From Fibrobacter sp. (GTDB taxonomy: Bacteria; Fibrobacterota; Fibrobacteria; Fibrobacterales; Fibrobacteraceae): DNA of 55,826 nt. The position numbers were made by a program, and so were the translations under genes. Position 1 is the first letter of the stretch. Every line of letters starts with the position of its first letter. Of this stretch, positions 33,275 to 43,735 are shown piece after piece. The notes beneath the pieces are model-generated. The model saw only the letters and a program-made list of their open reading frames with translations, was not told the DNA's origin and did no database searches. The stretch is from NCBI GenBank assembly GCA_017615055.1, contig JAGAAW010000074.1, positions 1 through 55,826 of the forward strand, in the 5' to 3' direction.

Positions 33275-36200
33275 ATGACATTTGAAAACAAGATGAACCG
33301 TTCTATTGACGATGGTGTAACGCAGTATTGCCAAAATGCCCTTGAAGAAGGGCAGAATGTATGGGGGCAGGAACTTCTCGAAAAGGCTAAAAACATTCCT
33401 GTTTATTTCGTGTTTGGGTGCAACGCTCAATCGCAAAAAGACTATGAGGGGCTTGAGCGCTTGTTGGAAGATGTCTTGGATAATGGCCTGGAAACACCTC
33501 GCCCGTTAAAAGAAGTGCGTAATAGCAAAATCGGTCCTTTCAAAGAAAACGGAAGCGATTTGCTAAACAAAATAAGACAGATGCAAGCTACGAGGCGGGA
33601 GAATCCTGGTGATTTTGTTTATAGTGATTTTTATCCAATAGCGCGCTTCTTTTTGGAAGAGCTGTACAAGAATCATAAAGCAGAATTAGAGGAAAAGATA
33701 GCTGAATATAAAGCCGGATTTGATGTTCTTGGGCTTTATATTCGCAATGGATTTTATAACGGCAACGGTTCTCCGGAAATTTGGATATGTTACGATAAAA
33801 TAGAAGAAGCTCCTATTTGCCAAAATGACCCTGAAAAGATCAAATACTTGACCTTGGGCGTTTTGTTGCACGAACTTGGGCATGCAATGATGGATCCGGG
33901 TTATGAAGCGACTGCCCCACAAAACCTATGCGAGTGGGTTGAAGAGGCCTTGGCTAATAAAATTGAACTGTCTTGTTTGAAGGCAATCGGTGATACAGCC
34001 GCTATTGCCTTGAATGAAACTTTTGTGAAGGGGCAGATTACCAATTATAAGTTGGGATACGATTTATTCAGTGATGGACTCCAGGGAGAAGACCATTTCC
34101 CCTGGGCCGCATGGAAGGACAGTAAACATTTTTTGCATTGTAAAATAAGCGAGCTGAATCAATGGCAAGCTGCTGCGTCCGGGCAATCAATTGATATTCT
34201 TTTGCTTAGAAATATATATCAAGAAATCATCAAAGTCCCAGTTTCAATCCCGGCATATAGTAGGTCCAAGAAAAATAACAGACAAGGAAATAAAATAGAT
34301 ATATTAAAAAAGGGCCCCATTATGAGCCATGTTTTTCGAGCCTTCCCCGCCCTCAAGTCCATGGGCGAAAATGTCAGAGATTACACTTGCAGCATGTTGT
34401 CAGGTACCGGTCGAGAAGACGATCTTGTCGCACCACTTTTTAACAACTGGGTAAAGCCCGAACTCGCGGGTAACGAAAACACACTTATTGGCCCTCTCGT
34501 TCTAGAAGGCGGCTTCGGCTATGAGAAAAGCAACATCACGCTCGAGTCGCTAAGCAAAGATGATTCCGACCCGAATAAATGCACCCTGCATCCTGTCTTT
34601 TACGAAATGCTTAAAGAAAAGCACCTCGTAAAAACCGAATCTTCCGACGACACCAAAAGAAAGCCTTACGTTCATCAATTAGCCGCCTATAAAGCCGCAA
34701 AAACCAAAAGTATCATTGTTTCTGCCGGTACTGGTTCAGGTAAAACGGAATGTTTTCTTTACCCTATTATTTCTGACATTCTTCGCGAAACTCCTGAGCA
34801 AAGAAAAAAAAGGGGCGTACGCGCTTTCATTCTATACCCAACAAACGCCTTGATTCACAGCCAGGAAGAACGCCTGGTTGAATATCTAAACACAAACGCA
34901 AACAAGAATCTTCAAAAGGGAAGTCGTCCAATATCATTCTGCCTATACAACGCAGGGCTCTCTTTGGACACGACGCCAGCATCTACGTTCTACAGAGTTA
35001 TGAACCGACGGGATTTGTACGATACCGACAACGGAACTCCCGACATCGTTCTAACCAACTTTTCAATGCTAGAATACATGCTTCTTCGCGAGCAGGATGC
35101 TGGACTATTACAGGCAACTAGTGACACGTTGAGGCATATCGTTCTAGATGAAGCACATACATATACCGGTGCAAACGCAACAGAAATGGCATTGCAGATT
35201 AGGCGTTTGCTATTAGCCATGGATAGTTGCCGTCAGATATCGAGCGCGACTCCTCCAGAAATGAAATTTTACGCAACGTCCGCCACTTTTGCTGGAGGCG
35301 AGGCGCAACTCGAAAACTTTGCAAAAAAGATGTTCTTTAGGGTAAAAGATCTGGAGGTCATCCAAGGCAGAAGGTTTGCGCCCGTAGTCCCGTACAGCTT
35401 TAACAATAGCAAACTGAGCGATTTTAGGTCCAAGTTCCTTGTATTAAGCGAATCATCAAATGTGACCCTAGATTTCATTTACGACGTTCTGGAAATTGCA
35501 GAACGCACACCAGAATCGCTAGCCAAATATCTATGGAACATAAAAGAAATCCGAGATATTTTCTCTTGGCTTAAAAACACCTCTCAAACAAGGTCTTACA
35601 GATTCGACGATCTTTGCAATGAGATTTTCACAAGTCCAACCAACGAAGACAAAGAAATTTTAGCGACCATTCTTGATGTTGCCTCCTTAGCAATGTACAA
35701 GCCCGAGAATGATTCCGAATTCGTGCCACTGCTCCCCGCACGCTGGCATACAGCATTCCGTAAATTCGAAGGCATATTCGCCTGCTTGGATCCACATTGT
35801 TCATGCAAACAGCCCGGGGTTCAAAAAAGATTTGGAAAAATATATTCATCCTGGAGAGACACTTGCACCTGTGGTGCTCCCGTATTCCCCATCGCTTTCT
35901 GCAAAAATTGCGGAAGGCCCTATGTAATGGCGATTCGAAGCAACAAAGATTATAAGGCACCCTCCCTAAAAAGCGCCATAGGCGTCTTCTTTGATTCCCC
36001 CGAAGACGAGGACCTGAATTGGCAAGAATCTACTTTCGAGTTGCTCTCTTTAGAGGGCAACGAAGACAACCTTATCGAAAGCGGCGCTTGCCAGGGGCTT
36101 TATAGAGAAACGTCCGATAAAAACTGTTGCCCTAAATGCAAATACACAGACATCAGCGGTAGCCGAAGGAAGCGATTCTTTACGAATTTAATCCAAAGCA

Positions 36201-39200
36201 AGCCTCTTTTCACAAGTCTTGTACTTGAAGGTCTATGGCCAGAATTGCCAATGCCACCGCAAAAGAATGATGAATCATGGCCTTCACAGGGACGCCATAT
36301 ATTAACATTCAGCGATACCCGGCAAAATGCAGCACAATTGGCTCCCATCATGGAGCAAACTTTCTTACGTAACACGGCTTACAAGGTTATCAAGTGGGCC
36401 CTTTCACCAGAAATCTCCGACGATCAGCAAAAGCTCATTGACAACCTCACAGCCAACATTAAAAACTACGAGACTCTCCTCAACAACGTAGCCATCGCAG
36501 CAGATAAGAATTTATGCGCTAATCTAAAAACACAGCTGGAACAAGCGCAAAAGGAATACGCAGAATTAACACAAAATGCCAGCAGCCCCTCATTAACTAT
36601 CGATGAAATATTCGAAAAAATCACGCGTTCTAAAAAAATCATTTCCGAGCTTGGTCTTTCAAATATCGACCAAAATCTCAAAGAAATTACAGACGAACGC
36701 CTTGAGATGCTAAAATGTTTCGTCGCATACATGCTTGTAAACCTTCCGGCAGGCAACAACATCGCCTCTTTAGAAAAAGCAGGCATCGTAGAGTGCATTT
36801 ATCCAGGTCTTGAAAATCTCGGTAATTTGGAAGACGAGATTTTCAACGATGATAAAGAATGGCAGGATTACATATACCTTTGTTTACAGTCCCTGCGAAC
36901 AAGGGCCTCTTTCGCATTTGGTCAAAATGATAACGATCTAATAGAGGGATTTGCAGCATATTTCCCATTCTTCAACGACAATTCCAGCTTATTAAGCAAT
37001 GACACCGAAAGACTTCTGAAACGGCTTGATCAAAATCATGTCACCGACAATATTTTAGATGCACCCAAAGACCAATTATCCGCCTTTGAAACAGAACTGC
37101 TAGACGAGCTAACCGATTTAGGCCTTGTAGAGGTAAAAAACAATACAGCGGCATTAAAAATTCACAAGCTAAAATTCCGGTTAAAAGATCCATCCGACAA
37201 GATGTGGATATGCAAGAAAACTGGGAAGCCGGTATATAGAAACTTGCGAAATTTATCGCCCTACCTAGACGCACAGGAGCCAAAGGATTCTGAAATTGCA
37301 GAAGTGCCTTGCAGTAGCCAGTACCCACGCCTGCACAATATTGTCAACAACAGCAACATTCAAGCATTTTATGCAGAAGAACATTCTGCCCAGCTAAAGG
37401 TCAACGAGAATAAAAAGAACGAGTCCCTGTTTAAGCGAAACTGGCTGAACATGCTCAGCAGTACGACCACAATGGAAATGGGTATCGATATCGGAGCCCT
37501 TGCATCGGTCATGCTAGCAAACACGCCTCCATCTCCAGCGAATTATATGCAGAGAGCCGGTCGTGCGGGCCGTCGCGGAGAAGGCTCCACGTTGATTTTC
37601 ACAATAACATCCGCATCACCGCATGACGAAATGTTCTATAGGAACCCGGATTGGGCATTTACAAAAGACGTGTCCGCACCAGAATTGTCCCTCAGAAATC
37701 GGGTTCTTGTTCAACGTGCAGTCAATGCCTGGCTAATCCGTGAAATTTTCCAAGGTGCCACACTAAAAGCAGGCCAAAATATTTTTGAAGCCTACCTTAC
37801 ATACGGAAAATTCTTCAATGATTTAAAAACAAAAGACGCCCTAAACTGGACAAACAACAAAAATTCCCTTTTATATATATTATACCACGATCAGAATCAC
37901 TATTTACGCAAGCAGATGGACGATTTGCTTGACGAGACAGGATTTTCAGAAAATTGGGATTTTGCTTCTAACGAATCCTTCGTTGGGAACATGATTGTCT
38001 CGCTGAACGAACAACTAGACGAGATTTCCAGAAAGATTGATCAAATAAACAAATTAATGGCAGAAAATCTTGCCAGTACTAATAGCGAAGATATCAACAA
38101 AAAAGCGGCGTTAAACAACTACTATTTACAAGAGCTCGCCACATTAACAGACGGCCAAAACGACAAAATAGGTAACAGCACCATTACATACTTGGTGGAC
38201 AGGCAAATATTCCCCTCCCATGGTTTGCCAATTGGAGTGGTAAAGCTTGACATCATGAAGAAAAAAGGTAATGTCTACAAGTCGCTCGATTCATTTGATT
38301 TGAGTCGCGACAGCAGAGCCGCGATTAGAAGCTACGCACCCGGGAACGAAATCGTTGTTAAGGGGTGCCGGTACAGGTCTCTTGGCATTAGAGTAGATTA
38401 CAAGCAACGTTTTGGAATATCAATTGACGAAAACGAAGTTCTGAAGCATGTTGCAATTTGCCCTATATGTTCCACGATATTCCCCAACGGAATTGCCGGC
38501 GCAGAATGCCCTAACGGCTGCGTAACATCAGGAAACGAACCCGTCCCAGCAAAATTGATTATTCAAAATGTCATTAAGCCACAGGCATTCGTCTCCAATT
38601 TCAAAACCAAAAAGAAGGGCGTCCGGAATCCGGTGCACATGCCCTACATGGTAAGAACGCAAGTCGACGGCATTGGAGAACCCCTAAATTGCTCTGATTT
38701 CGCAGATTTGAAATACGTGCAAGAAGGTAACACACACACATTCAATACCGGTATCAACAGCGAGGGCTTCGTATATTGCAAATACTGCTACGCCGTATTC
38801 CCGAAGCAAGACTACCAGGGAATCTATAGCCGCAAAATGCGTTTCCCGGCACCGGCAAAAGATGAACACGCCCACAAATTTGAGCTGCAAAACGCATTTC
38901 ACTTATACAGCAATTTTTCCACGAACGCCCTATATGTAAAAATAGCCCCTGAATTCAGGAAAATACCCAAATTCACTGAAAAAATATGTAACACCCTAGG
39001 AATTGCACTCAAAGGTGCCATCGTCCAGCAATTAGACATAGAAGAAAAGGACATTGATTTCTGCTTGCCTATTCCGACTCAAGATTGCGACTTGATACTG
39101 TTCGACAACAATGTTGGCGGTGTCGGCTACATCAAGCAAATAGCCAAGCACTTCGATAGTCTCCTTACTTTTGCAATAAATAACATTCTCATTGGCGATG

Positions 39201-40291
39201 ATGACCACCAAAAAACATGTTCCTGCGCTTGCTCTAGATGTTTAATCAGCTACGGTTCACAATTCCTGTTCCAAAACGCAGAAAGTGCACCCGATAGAAT
39301 AGAAACACTAAACGCATTAAACATCGATAAAATAACAAGCAATCATCAGTACGAAGCTTTCAAAAAGAATGCCGCAGAGCAAGGATATAGCCCCATAGAA
39401 GACACGCTTGTCAACAATCAGATTGCTGCAGCCAACAACCTCAGCGTTTGTATAGACCGCCTTTCGGCAGAATTTTTTGATTCTGATATTTGGCACAAGA
39501 TCAAAAACAGAACAAAAAAAACAAACATCTGGCTAAAGGAAGCCCCAACCGACGACGCAATCCCCTACATAAAGCGTCTTAATGGCCTATTTGGAGATTC
39601 CGCCATCGGCCTCATCGGCGATAGCGAGAAAGAAGGCATCTACATAGACGAAAATACATTCATCGGGCTGTTCGATTGGAATCTCAACACCTTCCATTCC
39701 ATATACAAAGTAGACCATCAAAAAATGGAATGGGTTTCAAAAAAGATTGATTCTACACCTGCCATAAAAGCAATTGAGCAGCCAACGCAAGCTGTTTTGA
39801 CAAAGTCCGACGAGACTCCACTGATGACGAGCTACGATCTTGCGAAGCTCGTCGCGCAGGTCCTTGAAATAATCATCGACAAGAACAACTTCCCACTTAA
39901 ACCAGAAGACGCCGAATCCTGGATTTACGAAGACAGTTACGCCCTTCACGACAACTGTGGAACAAAAGGAACTGGATACAAGAAAGAAGTACTCCGCACC
40001 ATATTCAACTATTTCGGAATACAGCATTTGTTAAAAGACCGGAACAACGGCCTTATTCGCTATTCATTACAAGACAATCCAACCATGTCCTTTGAAGACA
40101 TAGCCTTGTACAAGGGACTCCCCTCCGCCATAGCAAAAAAAGAAATTCATGACAGAGCCGTTAGGGTAAAATATAAAAATGGATACCAGTTCACCCTCGT
40201 TTTCGGGCAGGGCTTATCCACTTTTGACCAAGATGGCAGAAAATTCATCAAGTATCCAGGTAACATTAGTTACTACATCAAAAAGGTTTAA
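33275..40291 (+). CDS. druE: Giant DEAH helicase with DUF1998-like C-terminus and N-terminal HExxH domain (DruE-like)
   Basis: 2,338 residues in one open frame. CGGAG lies 6 bases before ATG 33275, with TATATT-like elements upstream. Residues 1 to about 345 form a zincin-like domain: LLHELGHAMMDP (HELGH 199-203) with EEALAN (223-228) as probable third-ligand region. From about 350 (an in-frame ATG at 34322) an SF2 helicase follows: SAGTGSGKT (483-491), DEAH (625-628), YATSAT near 667, a cysteine-rich insert (about 837-885), STTTMEMGIDIG, and QRAGRAGRRG (1426-1435). The end holds two CxxC pairs and a DUF1998-like part with CSCACSRC (about 1981-1988). Size and order match DruE of Druantia anti-phage systems; the MrfA/DrmA-DrmB group is the alternative. 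The peptidase-like front is not something I know from DruE. Base composition is AT-richer than the backbone. Confidence 0.68.
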   Translation: MTFENKMNRSIDDGVTQYCQNALEEGQNVWGQELLEKAKNIPVYFVFGCNAQSQKDYEGLERLLEDVLDNGLETPRPLKEVRNSKIGPFKENGSDLLNKIRQMQATRRENPGDFVYSDFYPIARFFLEELYKNHKAELEEKIAEYKAGFDVLGLYIRNGFYNGNGSPEIWICYDKIEEAPICQNDPEKIKYLTLGVLLHELGHAMMDPGYEATAPQNLCEWVEEALANKIELSCLKAIGDTAAIALNETFVKGQITNYKLGYDLFSDGLQGEDHFPWAAWKDSKHFLHCKISELNQWQAAASGQSIDILLLRNIYQEIIKVPVSIPAYSRSKKNNRQGNKIDILKKGPIMSHVFRAFPALKSMGENVRDYTCSMLSGTGREDDLVAPLFNNWVKPELAGNENTLIGPLVLEGGFGYEKSNITLESLSKDDSDPNKCTLHPVFYEMLKEKHLVKTESSDDTKRKPYVHQLAAYKAAKTKSIIVSAGTGSGKTECFLYPIISDILRETPEQRKKRGVRAFILYPTNALIHSQEERLVEYLNTNANKNLQKGSRPISFCLYNAGLSLDTTPASTFYRVMNRRDLYDTDNGTPDIVLTNFSMLEYMLLREQDAGLLQATSDTLRHIVLDEAHTYTGANATEMALQIRRLLLAMDSCRQISSATPPEMKFYATSATFAGGEAQLENFAKKMFFRVKDLEVIQGRRFAPVVPYSFNNSKLSDFRSKFLVLSESSNVTLDFIYDVLEIAERTPESLAKYLWNIKEIRDIFSWLKNTSQTRSYRFDDLCNEIFTSPTNEDKEILATILDVASLAMYKPENDSEFVPLLPARWHTAFRKFEGIFACLDPHCSCKQPGVQKRFGKIYSSWRDTCTCGAPVFPIAFCKNCGRPYVMAIRSNKDYKAPSLKSAIGVFFDSPEDEDLNWQESTFELLSLEGNEDNLIESGACQGLYRETSDKNCCPKCKYTDISGSRRKRFFTNLIQSKPLFTSLVLEGLWPELPMPPQKNDESWPSQGRHILTFSDTRQNAAQLAPIMEQTFLRNTAYKVIKWALSPEISDDQQKLIDNLTANIKNYETLLNNVAIAADKNLCANLKTQLEQAQKEYAELTQNASSPSLTIDEIFEKITRSKKIISELGLSNIDQNLKEITDERLEMLKCFVAYMLVNLPAGNNIASLEKAGIVECIYPGLENLGNLEDEIFNDDKEWQDYIYLCLQSLRTRASFAFGQNDNDLIEGFAAYFPFFNDNSSLLSNDTERLLKRLDQNHVTDNILDAPKDQLSAFETELLDELTDLGLVEVKNNTAALKIHKLKFRLKDPSDKMWICKKTGKPVYRNLRNLSPYLDAQEPKDSEIAEVPCSSQYPRLHNIVNNSNIQAFYAEEHSAQLKVNENKKNESLFKRNWLNMLSSTTTMEMGIDIGALASVMLANTPPSPANYMQRAGRAGRRGEGSTLIFTITSASPHDEMFYRNPDWAFTKDVSAPELSLRNRVLVQRAVNAWLIREIFQGATLKAGQNIFEAYLTYGKFFNDLKTKDALNWTNNKNSLLYILYHDQNHYLRKQMDDLLDETGFSENWDFASNESFVGNMIVSLNEQLDEISRKIDQINKLMAENLASTNSEDINKKAALNNYYLQELATLTDGQNDKIGNSTITYLVDRQIFPSHGLPIGVVKLDIMKKKGNVYKSLDSFDLSRDSRAAIRSYAPGNEIVVKGCRYRSLGIRVDYKQRFGISIDENEVLKHVAICPICSTIFPNGIAGAECPNGCVTSGNEPVPAKLIIQNVIKPQAFVSNFKTKKKGVRNPVHMPYMVRTQVDGIGEPLNCSDFADLKYVQEGNTHTFNTGINSEGFVYCKYCYAVFPKQDYQGIYSRKMRFPAPAKDEHAHKFELQNAFHLYSNFSTNALYVKIAPEFRKIPKFTEKICNTLGIALKGAIVQQLDIEEKDIDFCLPIPTQDCDLILFDNNVGGVGYIKQIAKHFDSLLTFAINNILIGDDDHQKTCSCACSRCLISYGSQFLFQNAESAPDRIETLNALNIDKITSNHQYEAFKKNAAEQGYSPIEDTLVNNQIAAANNLSVCIDRLSAEFFDSDIWHKIKNRTKKTNIWLKEAPTDDAIPYIKRLNGLFGDSAIGLIGDSEKEGIYIDENTFIGLFDWNLNTFHSIYKVDHQKMEWVSKKIDSTPAIKAIEQPTQAVLTKSDETPLMTSYDLAKLVAQVLEIIIDKNNFPLKPEDAESWIYEDSYALHDNCGTKGTGYKKEVLRTIFNYFGIQHLLKDRNNGLIRYSLQDNPTMSFEDIALYKGLPSAIAKKEIHDRAVRVKYKNGYQFTLVFGQGLSTFDQDGRKFIKYPGNISYYIKKV

Positions 40292-40308
40292 AAAAAAGGA
40301 ACACAAAT

Positions 40309-43248
40309 ATGGTTTTTATCGATTCCGACACTTTTGAACAGATGTTCTACAAATATCTGGAGGACATCGCCATCACAGGCCCATTGTTTTCTAACGAAGA
40401 TGAATTTCTAGATGATGACGATTACTATTGTCTTTTAAGGATTATTACCAGCCATACTCAGCGCTATCCAAATTACAGGACTTTTCGAGACAGAAACCAG
40501 GATTCCAATTTTTTGAAAAGCTTTCATCGATGCTTCGGCATCTACTTAAGAGAGGCAACACTTCGGTACGCAACATCAATGAACGAAGACGGGTTATGGA
40601 AACCTCTTACAGAAGGCGTAGAACGAGACTTTCGTCATCTCAACATCCATACTAATTTTTGGAGTGAAGGTTCGCGAGACATAAGAGCAATTCTAACGCA
40701 AAAAACAGACTCCGCCAATGGCAAACCGTTTTTTTATGCAATATTCAATGCTTTTTTGTCTAATGATGTAAAATACAGCAAGCCCATCGGCGAAGACAAT
40801 GAATATTGCAAGCACTTGCTAAAGCTAGCCATTCTTCCTAGACGATACAATCCCGTTGCCGGAAAATTCAACGATGTTCTTACAGCTTTTCGGACAAATT
40901 CAGTAGACCGATACCTGGAAGATCTTGACAGAAGGACTCTTCAAATTCACGAATTGACCCGGTCCCACCTCGCCACTCGTATATTAAACTTCTTTAGATT
41001 TGTAGATGAAGCAAAACGAGACCACATTCCTAAAGAAGAAGCCCAAAATAGTCGATACAATTATTTTAACGAATGGCTAGAACTTGCCTATGCAGAGAAC
41101 ATAAGTAACGACCAACAAAGCGAATATGCCGAAGATATTCAAAAGTCTGCACAGGTCGTTTTCAGGCTTATTTTAGGCAACAAAAAAGAATTTAATTACA
41201 ACATTCCGCCTATTCAAAGCATAAAGGCTCTTTTCCCCGACATTCCTAATTTAAGGAACACATCTTCCATTAACATCTCCACCGGCGAAGACTCATTTTC
41301 AATAGATGACGGTATTGCCAATTTTGGCGAACTTACCACCATACAGAAAAACCAGTTAATTGAAAATCTCATTGCAAATCAAACCATAAATGTAACCTTC
41401 AACGGCGATGAATATGAATTACCAAACCCCTGGTATACAAAAAACCAATGGCATATGCTTGGAAATGACGGCCAGCGTAAAAATTCCTGGCCTTGCAACG
41501 AAGATTTCTATTTAGTGACACCAGTATCATGGAAACAGCCTGTTTCTTGTGAAGCCGTAAAAGATGACGGAGCACCCGTATCAGCAAATATTCCTTCCCT
41601 CAACAAAACAGTCAGCGATAATTCAGGAAAAAACGTTTTCACCTTACAGAGCGCCCCAAACTTAAAAGAATTCAATTGCATTCGCATTAAATTTGAAAAC
41701 GGCAACGAAGTAAAAATCGAGATAGAGAACCCAGACCAAATCCATTTGTGCCACAATTTTGAAGGGAATCCCATATTCATTTCGCAGAAATCCCAGCACA
41801 AAATTGCAATCAAAACAATCGAATTCAGTCACCTAGGCGAAATAAGCACAAATGATTGTTCAGAAATAAAGCGATTGTTCAACAACGACGTCAACGTAAA
41901 TATTTCTCCAAGCAATCGACTTGTAATTACCAATAATTCAAACGACATTTTAACATCAGAAAAAACCGTAATAAAAAATAAAATTATACCCGCAATAACA
42001 CTATTGCCTCAAAATACTGATGTGTGGGTCACTAAAGAAAACGATCTGATTCACGGCTACATCAGCACGCCTGCAGCCAATCTATCTAACGACTGGACTG
42101 CAACAACCACTCCTGCAGTCAGGGAATTCACACTCAATGCAAACGCAACCGATTCCATTTGTGACATACACTTTGTTGGTGGTGGAGGAAAATTCAACCT
42201 CATCACGCCATATTACAAGCCCCTCAAAGACAAGCGCCTAGGTAGCACGTTGAAATCCAGGGACATCTGGAGAAATACCAATGCGTTCGACAACATTATT
42301 CCGGCAAACGCATCTTACTACTTCAAGTGGCAAGAAAAGGGTGTTGTTTTTGAAATAGAAGTTCCATTATCAAAGAAAGTCAATATCTATCATTGTTATA
42401 AATTCCTTGATATAAATGGTGCCAAAACAACATTTGGCTGGAAGTATAAGAACACGGCTTTTGTTATTGATTTCGAACAAGACTCAAATTACAACGGTCC
42501 CAAGGAGGCTCGCCCTGAGCGGGTTTACACGTGTACTGACCAAGAAAGAACCAATTATTTGGACGATTTAATCAACGAAAAAGCACATCTGAAAAAAGAA
42601 AGAAGCGAAGCACCCAAAAGAAATACGGGAAAACCATTCGCATTCACAAAAGTGGAGCGAGTCTCAAAGCCTAAAGATAATCTGCATAAAGAAGGCACAG
42701 AGTCTGTAGAAGAGATTAAATATGTTTTTTCTTTCCCAGACGCCATCAACAAATGCGAGGATTTCTGCAGGCCTTACGCCCCTAAATGGATTCTTTACCA
42801 CGTTCCATATATCATCAAACTCAACGAGATAAAACCGGATATAAAAAACGCATACCAAAAAGGATGGAGTATACTTCCGTTTCTCTTCTCGGCACACCTA
42901 CTCGAGATAGATTCCACCAACACAGCAGAACTACTTGGCCGTGTTATGGTCTGTTGGAAAACTAGGTTCCGCGACAACCTAATCAGCAAAATAAAAGCCT
43001 CTGATATTTCCAATGAGATCAAGGATTTCTTTGAGAAAGTTCCCGTCATTTCAATGGAAAATGTGGACATCGTTGAACTAATGCAATTTCACCAAATAGA
43101 AGACTTCAATAGTTTCAACCAGCGTGTAAACGACGCTGTTGACAACTTCATTCCCAAGTTAACCGGCGAAACATTAGACTTTATACAAAAATTGCATATA
43201 GATCCTAATTACAAACGTCCAAGTACTGAAGAGCAAGAAGAACCGTAG
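40309..43248 (+). CDS. 979-aa partner of the giant helicase (DruH-like by position and size)
   Basis: 979 residues, AAGGA 8 bases before the ATG, 17 bases after the helicase stop, so one operon. The N-terminus (about 1-130) is helical with SFHRCFGIYLREATLRYA; the middle (about 330-720) is beta-rich with several Ig-like stretches; a charged linker (about 765-815) and a helical C-terminus with WILYHVPYIIKLNEI follow. No catalytic motif is visible. In Druantia type III the two genes are druE and druH, the second being an uncharacterised protein of about this size; I assign it by context only and cannot confirm sequence similarity. Gene order here is helicase first. A GC-rich hairpin follows. Confidence 0.5.
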   Translation: MVFIDSDTFEQMFYKYLEDIAITGPLFSNEDEFLDDDDYYCLLRIITSHTQRYPNYRTFRDRNQDSNFLKSFHRCFGIYLREATLRYATSMNEDGLWKPLTEGVERDFRHLNIHTNFWSEGSRDIRAILTQKTDSANGKPFFYAIFNAFLSNDVKYSKPIGEDNEYCKHLLKLAILPRRYNPVAGKFNDVLTAFRTNSVDRYLEDLDRRTLQIHELTRSHLATRILNFFRFVDEAKRDHIPKEEAQNSRYNYFNEWLELAYAENISNDQQSEYAEDIQKSAQVVFRLILGNKKEFNYNIPPIQSIKALFPDIPNLRNTSSINISTGEDSFSIDDGIANFGELTTIQKNQLIENLIANQTINVTFNGDEYELPNPWYTKNQWHMLGNDGQRKNSWPCNEDFYLVTPVSWKQPVSCEAVKDDGAPVSANIPSLNKTVSDNSGKNVFTLQSAPNLKEFNCIRIKFENGNEVKIEIENPDQIHLCHNFEGNPIFISQKSQHKIAIKTIEFSHLGEISTNDCSEIKRLFNNDVNVNISPSNRLVITNNSNDILTSEKTVIKNKIIPAITLLPQNTDVWVTKENDLIHGYISTPAANLSNDWTATTTPAVREFTLNANATDSICDIHFVGGGGKFNLITPYYKPLKDKRLGSTLKSRDIWRNTNAFDNIIPANASYYFKWQEKGVVFEIEVPLSKKVNIYHCYKFLDINGAKTTFGWKYKNTAFVIDFEQDSNYNGPKEARPERVYTCTDQERTNYLDDLINEKAHLKKERSEAPKRNTGKPFAFTKVERVSKPKDNLHKEGTESVEEIKYVFSFPDAINKCEDFCRPYAPKWILYHVPYIIKLNEIKPDIKNAYQKGWSILPFLFSAHLLEIDSTNTAELLGRVMVCWKTRFRDNLISKIKASDISNEIKDFFEKVPVISMENVDIVELMQFHQIEDFNSFNQRVNDAVDNFIPKLTGETLDFIQKLHIDPNYKRPSTEEQEEP

Positions 43249-43260
43249 CAAAACTATAGA

Positions 43261-43286
43261 CGCCCGCCCGTCAAGCAAGGCGGGCG
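43261..43286 (+). terminator. Hairpin after the helicase operon
   Basis: Perfect 8-bp stem CGCCCGCC / GGCGGGCG with a 10-base loop, followed by GAATTTCTCTT. The T-run is broken, so termination may be partial. Confidence 0.55.
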
Positions 43287-43298
43287 GAATTTCTCTTC

Positions 43299-43505
43299 TC
43301 ACTTTGAGCTTTCATTGTAATCTTGGATATATGCTTCTCGTTTTTCCTGCAAGGTTTCCATTTCACCTTTTCTTGCCGCATAAGCATATATACGGATAAA
43401 TCTCCACCCTGTAACTTTGCAGCCCCATTCGTTTAATGTAAGCTTTTCCCCATTATAATCAACATATTTTGAATCAATCAAAGTTGCATCTGATCCAAAA
43501 TCCAC
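43299..43505 (-). CDS. Short unknown frame, possibly a gene remnant
   Basis: 68 residues from GTG at 43505; a stop lies 7 codons further upstream. The product has an ordered look (YNGEKLTLNEWGCKVTGW, then IYAYAARKGEMETLQEKREAY), which is more than chance would give, and reads like the C-terminal part of a larger protein. No ribosome site is visible. It lies between the helicase operon and the dead endonuclease, a place where decayed DNA is expected. Either a small gene or the tail of a lost one. Confidence 0.35.
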   Translation of the reverse strand: MDFGSDATLIDSKYVDYNGEKLTLNEWGCKVTGWRFIRIYAYAARKGEMETLQEKREAYIQDYNESSK

Positions 43506-43587
43506 TTGTTGTGCGTAATTTTACAGAAAAGGACTTGCCTAATCGAGCAAAAAACCGGTAGCCTTAGGCCATCGTTTTTTTAAGTTA

Positions 43588-43612
43588 CAAAAAGCCCCCT
43601 GAGGGAGGGGCT
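43588..43612 (-). terminator. Terminator for the methyltransferase / dead endonuclease transcript
   Basis: On the minus strand AGCCCC-TCCCTCA-GGGGCT is followed by TTTTTG. It lies 124 bases after the end of the pseudogene. Confidence 0.7.
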
Positions 43613-43735
43613 CTAAAGTAATATTTGTTTATGCCTCAAAGTGCTGCCATCGTATAATGAGGCATTATAGACTAAACGGATAATAATCTTTAATCATCAC
43701 TCAAAACCTAAAAACATGTACACATCTTCTCATGT

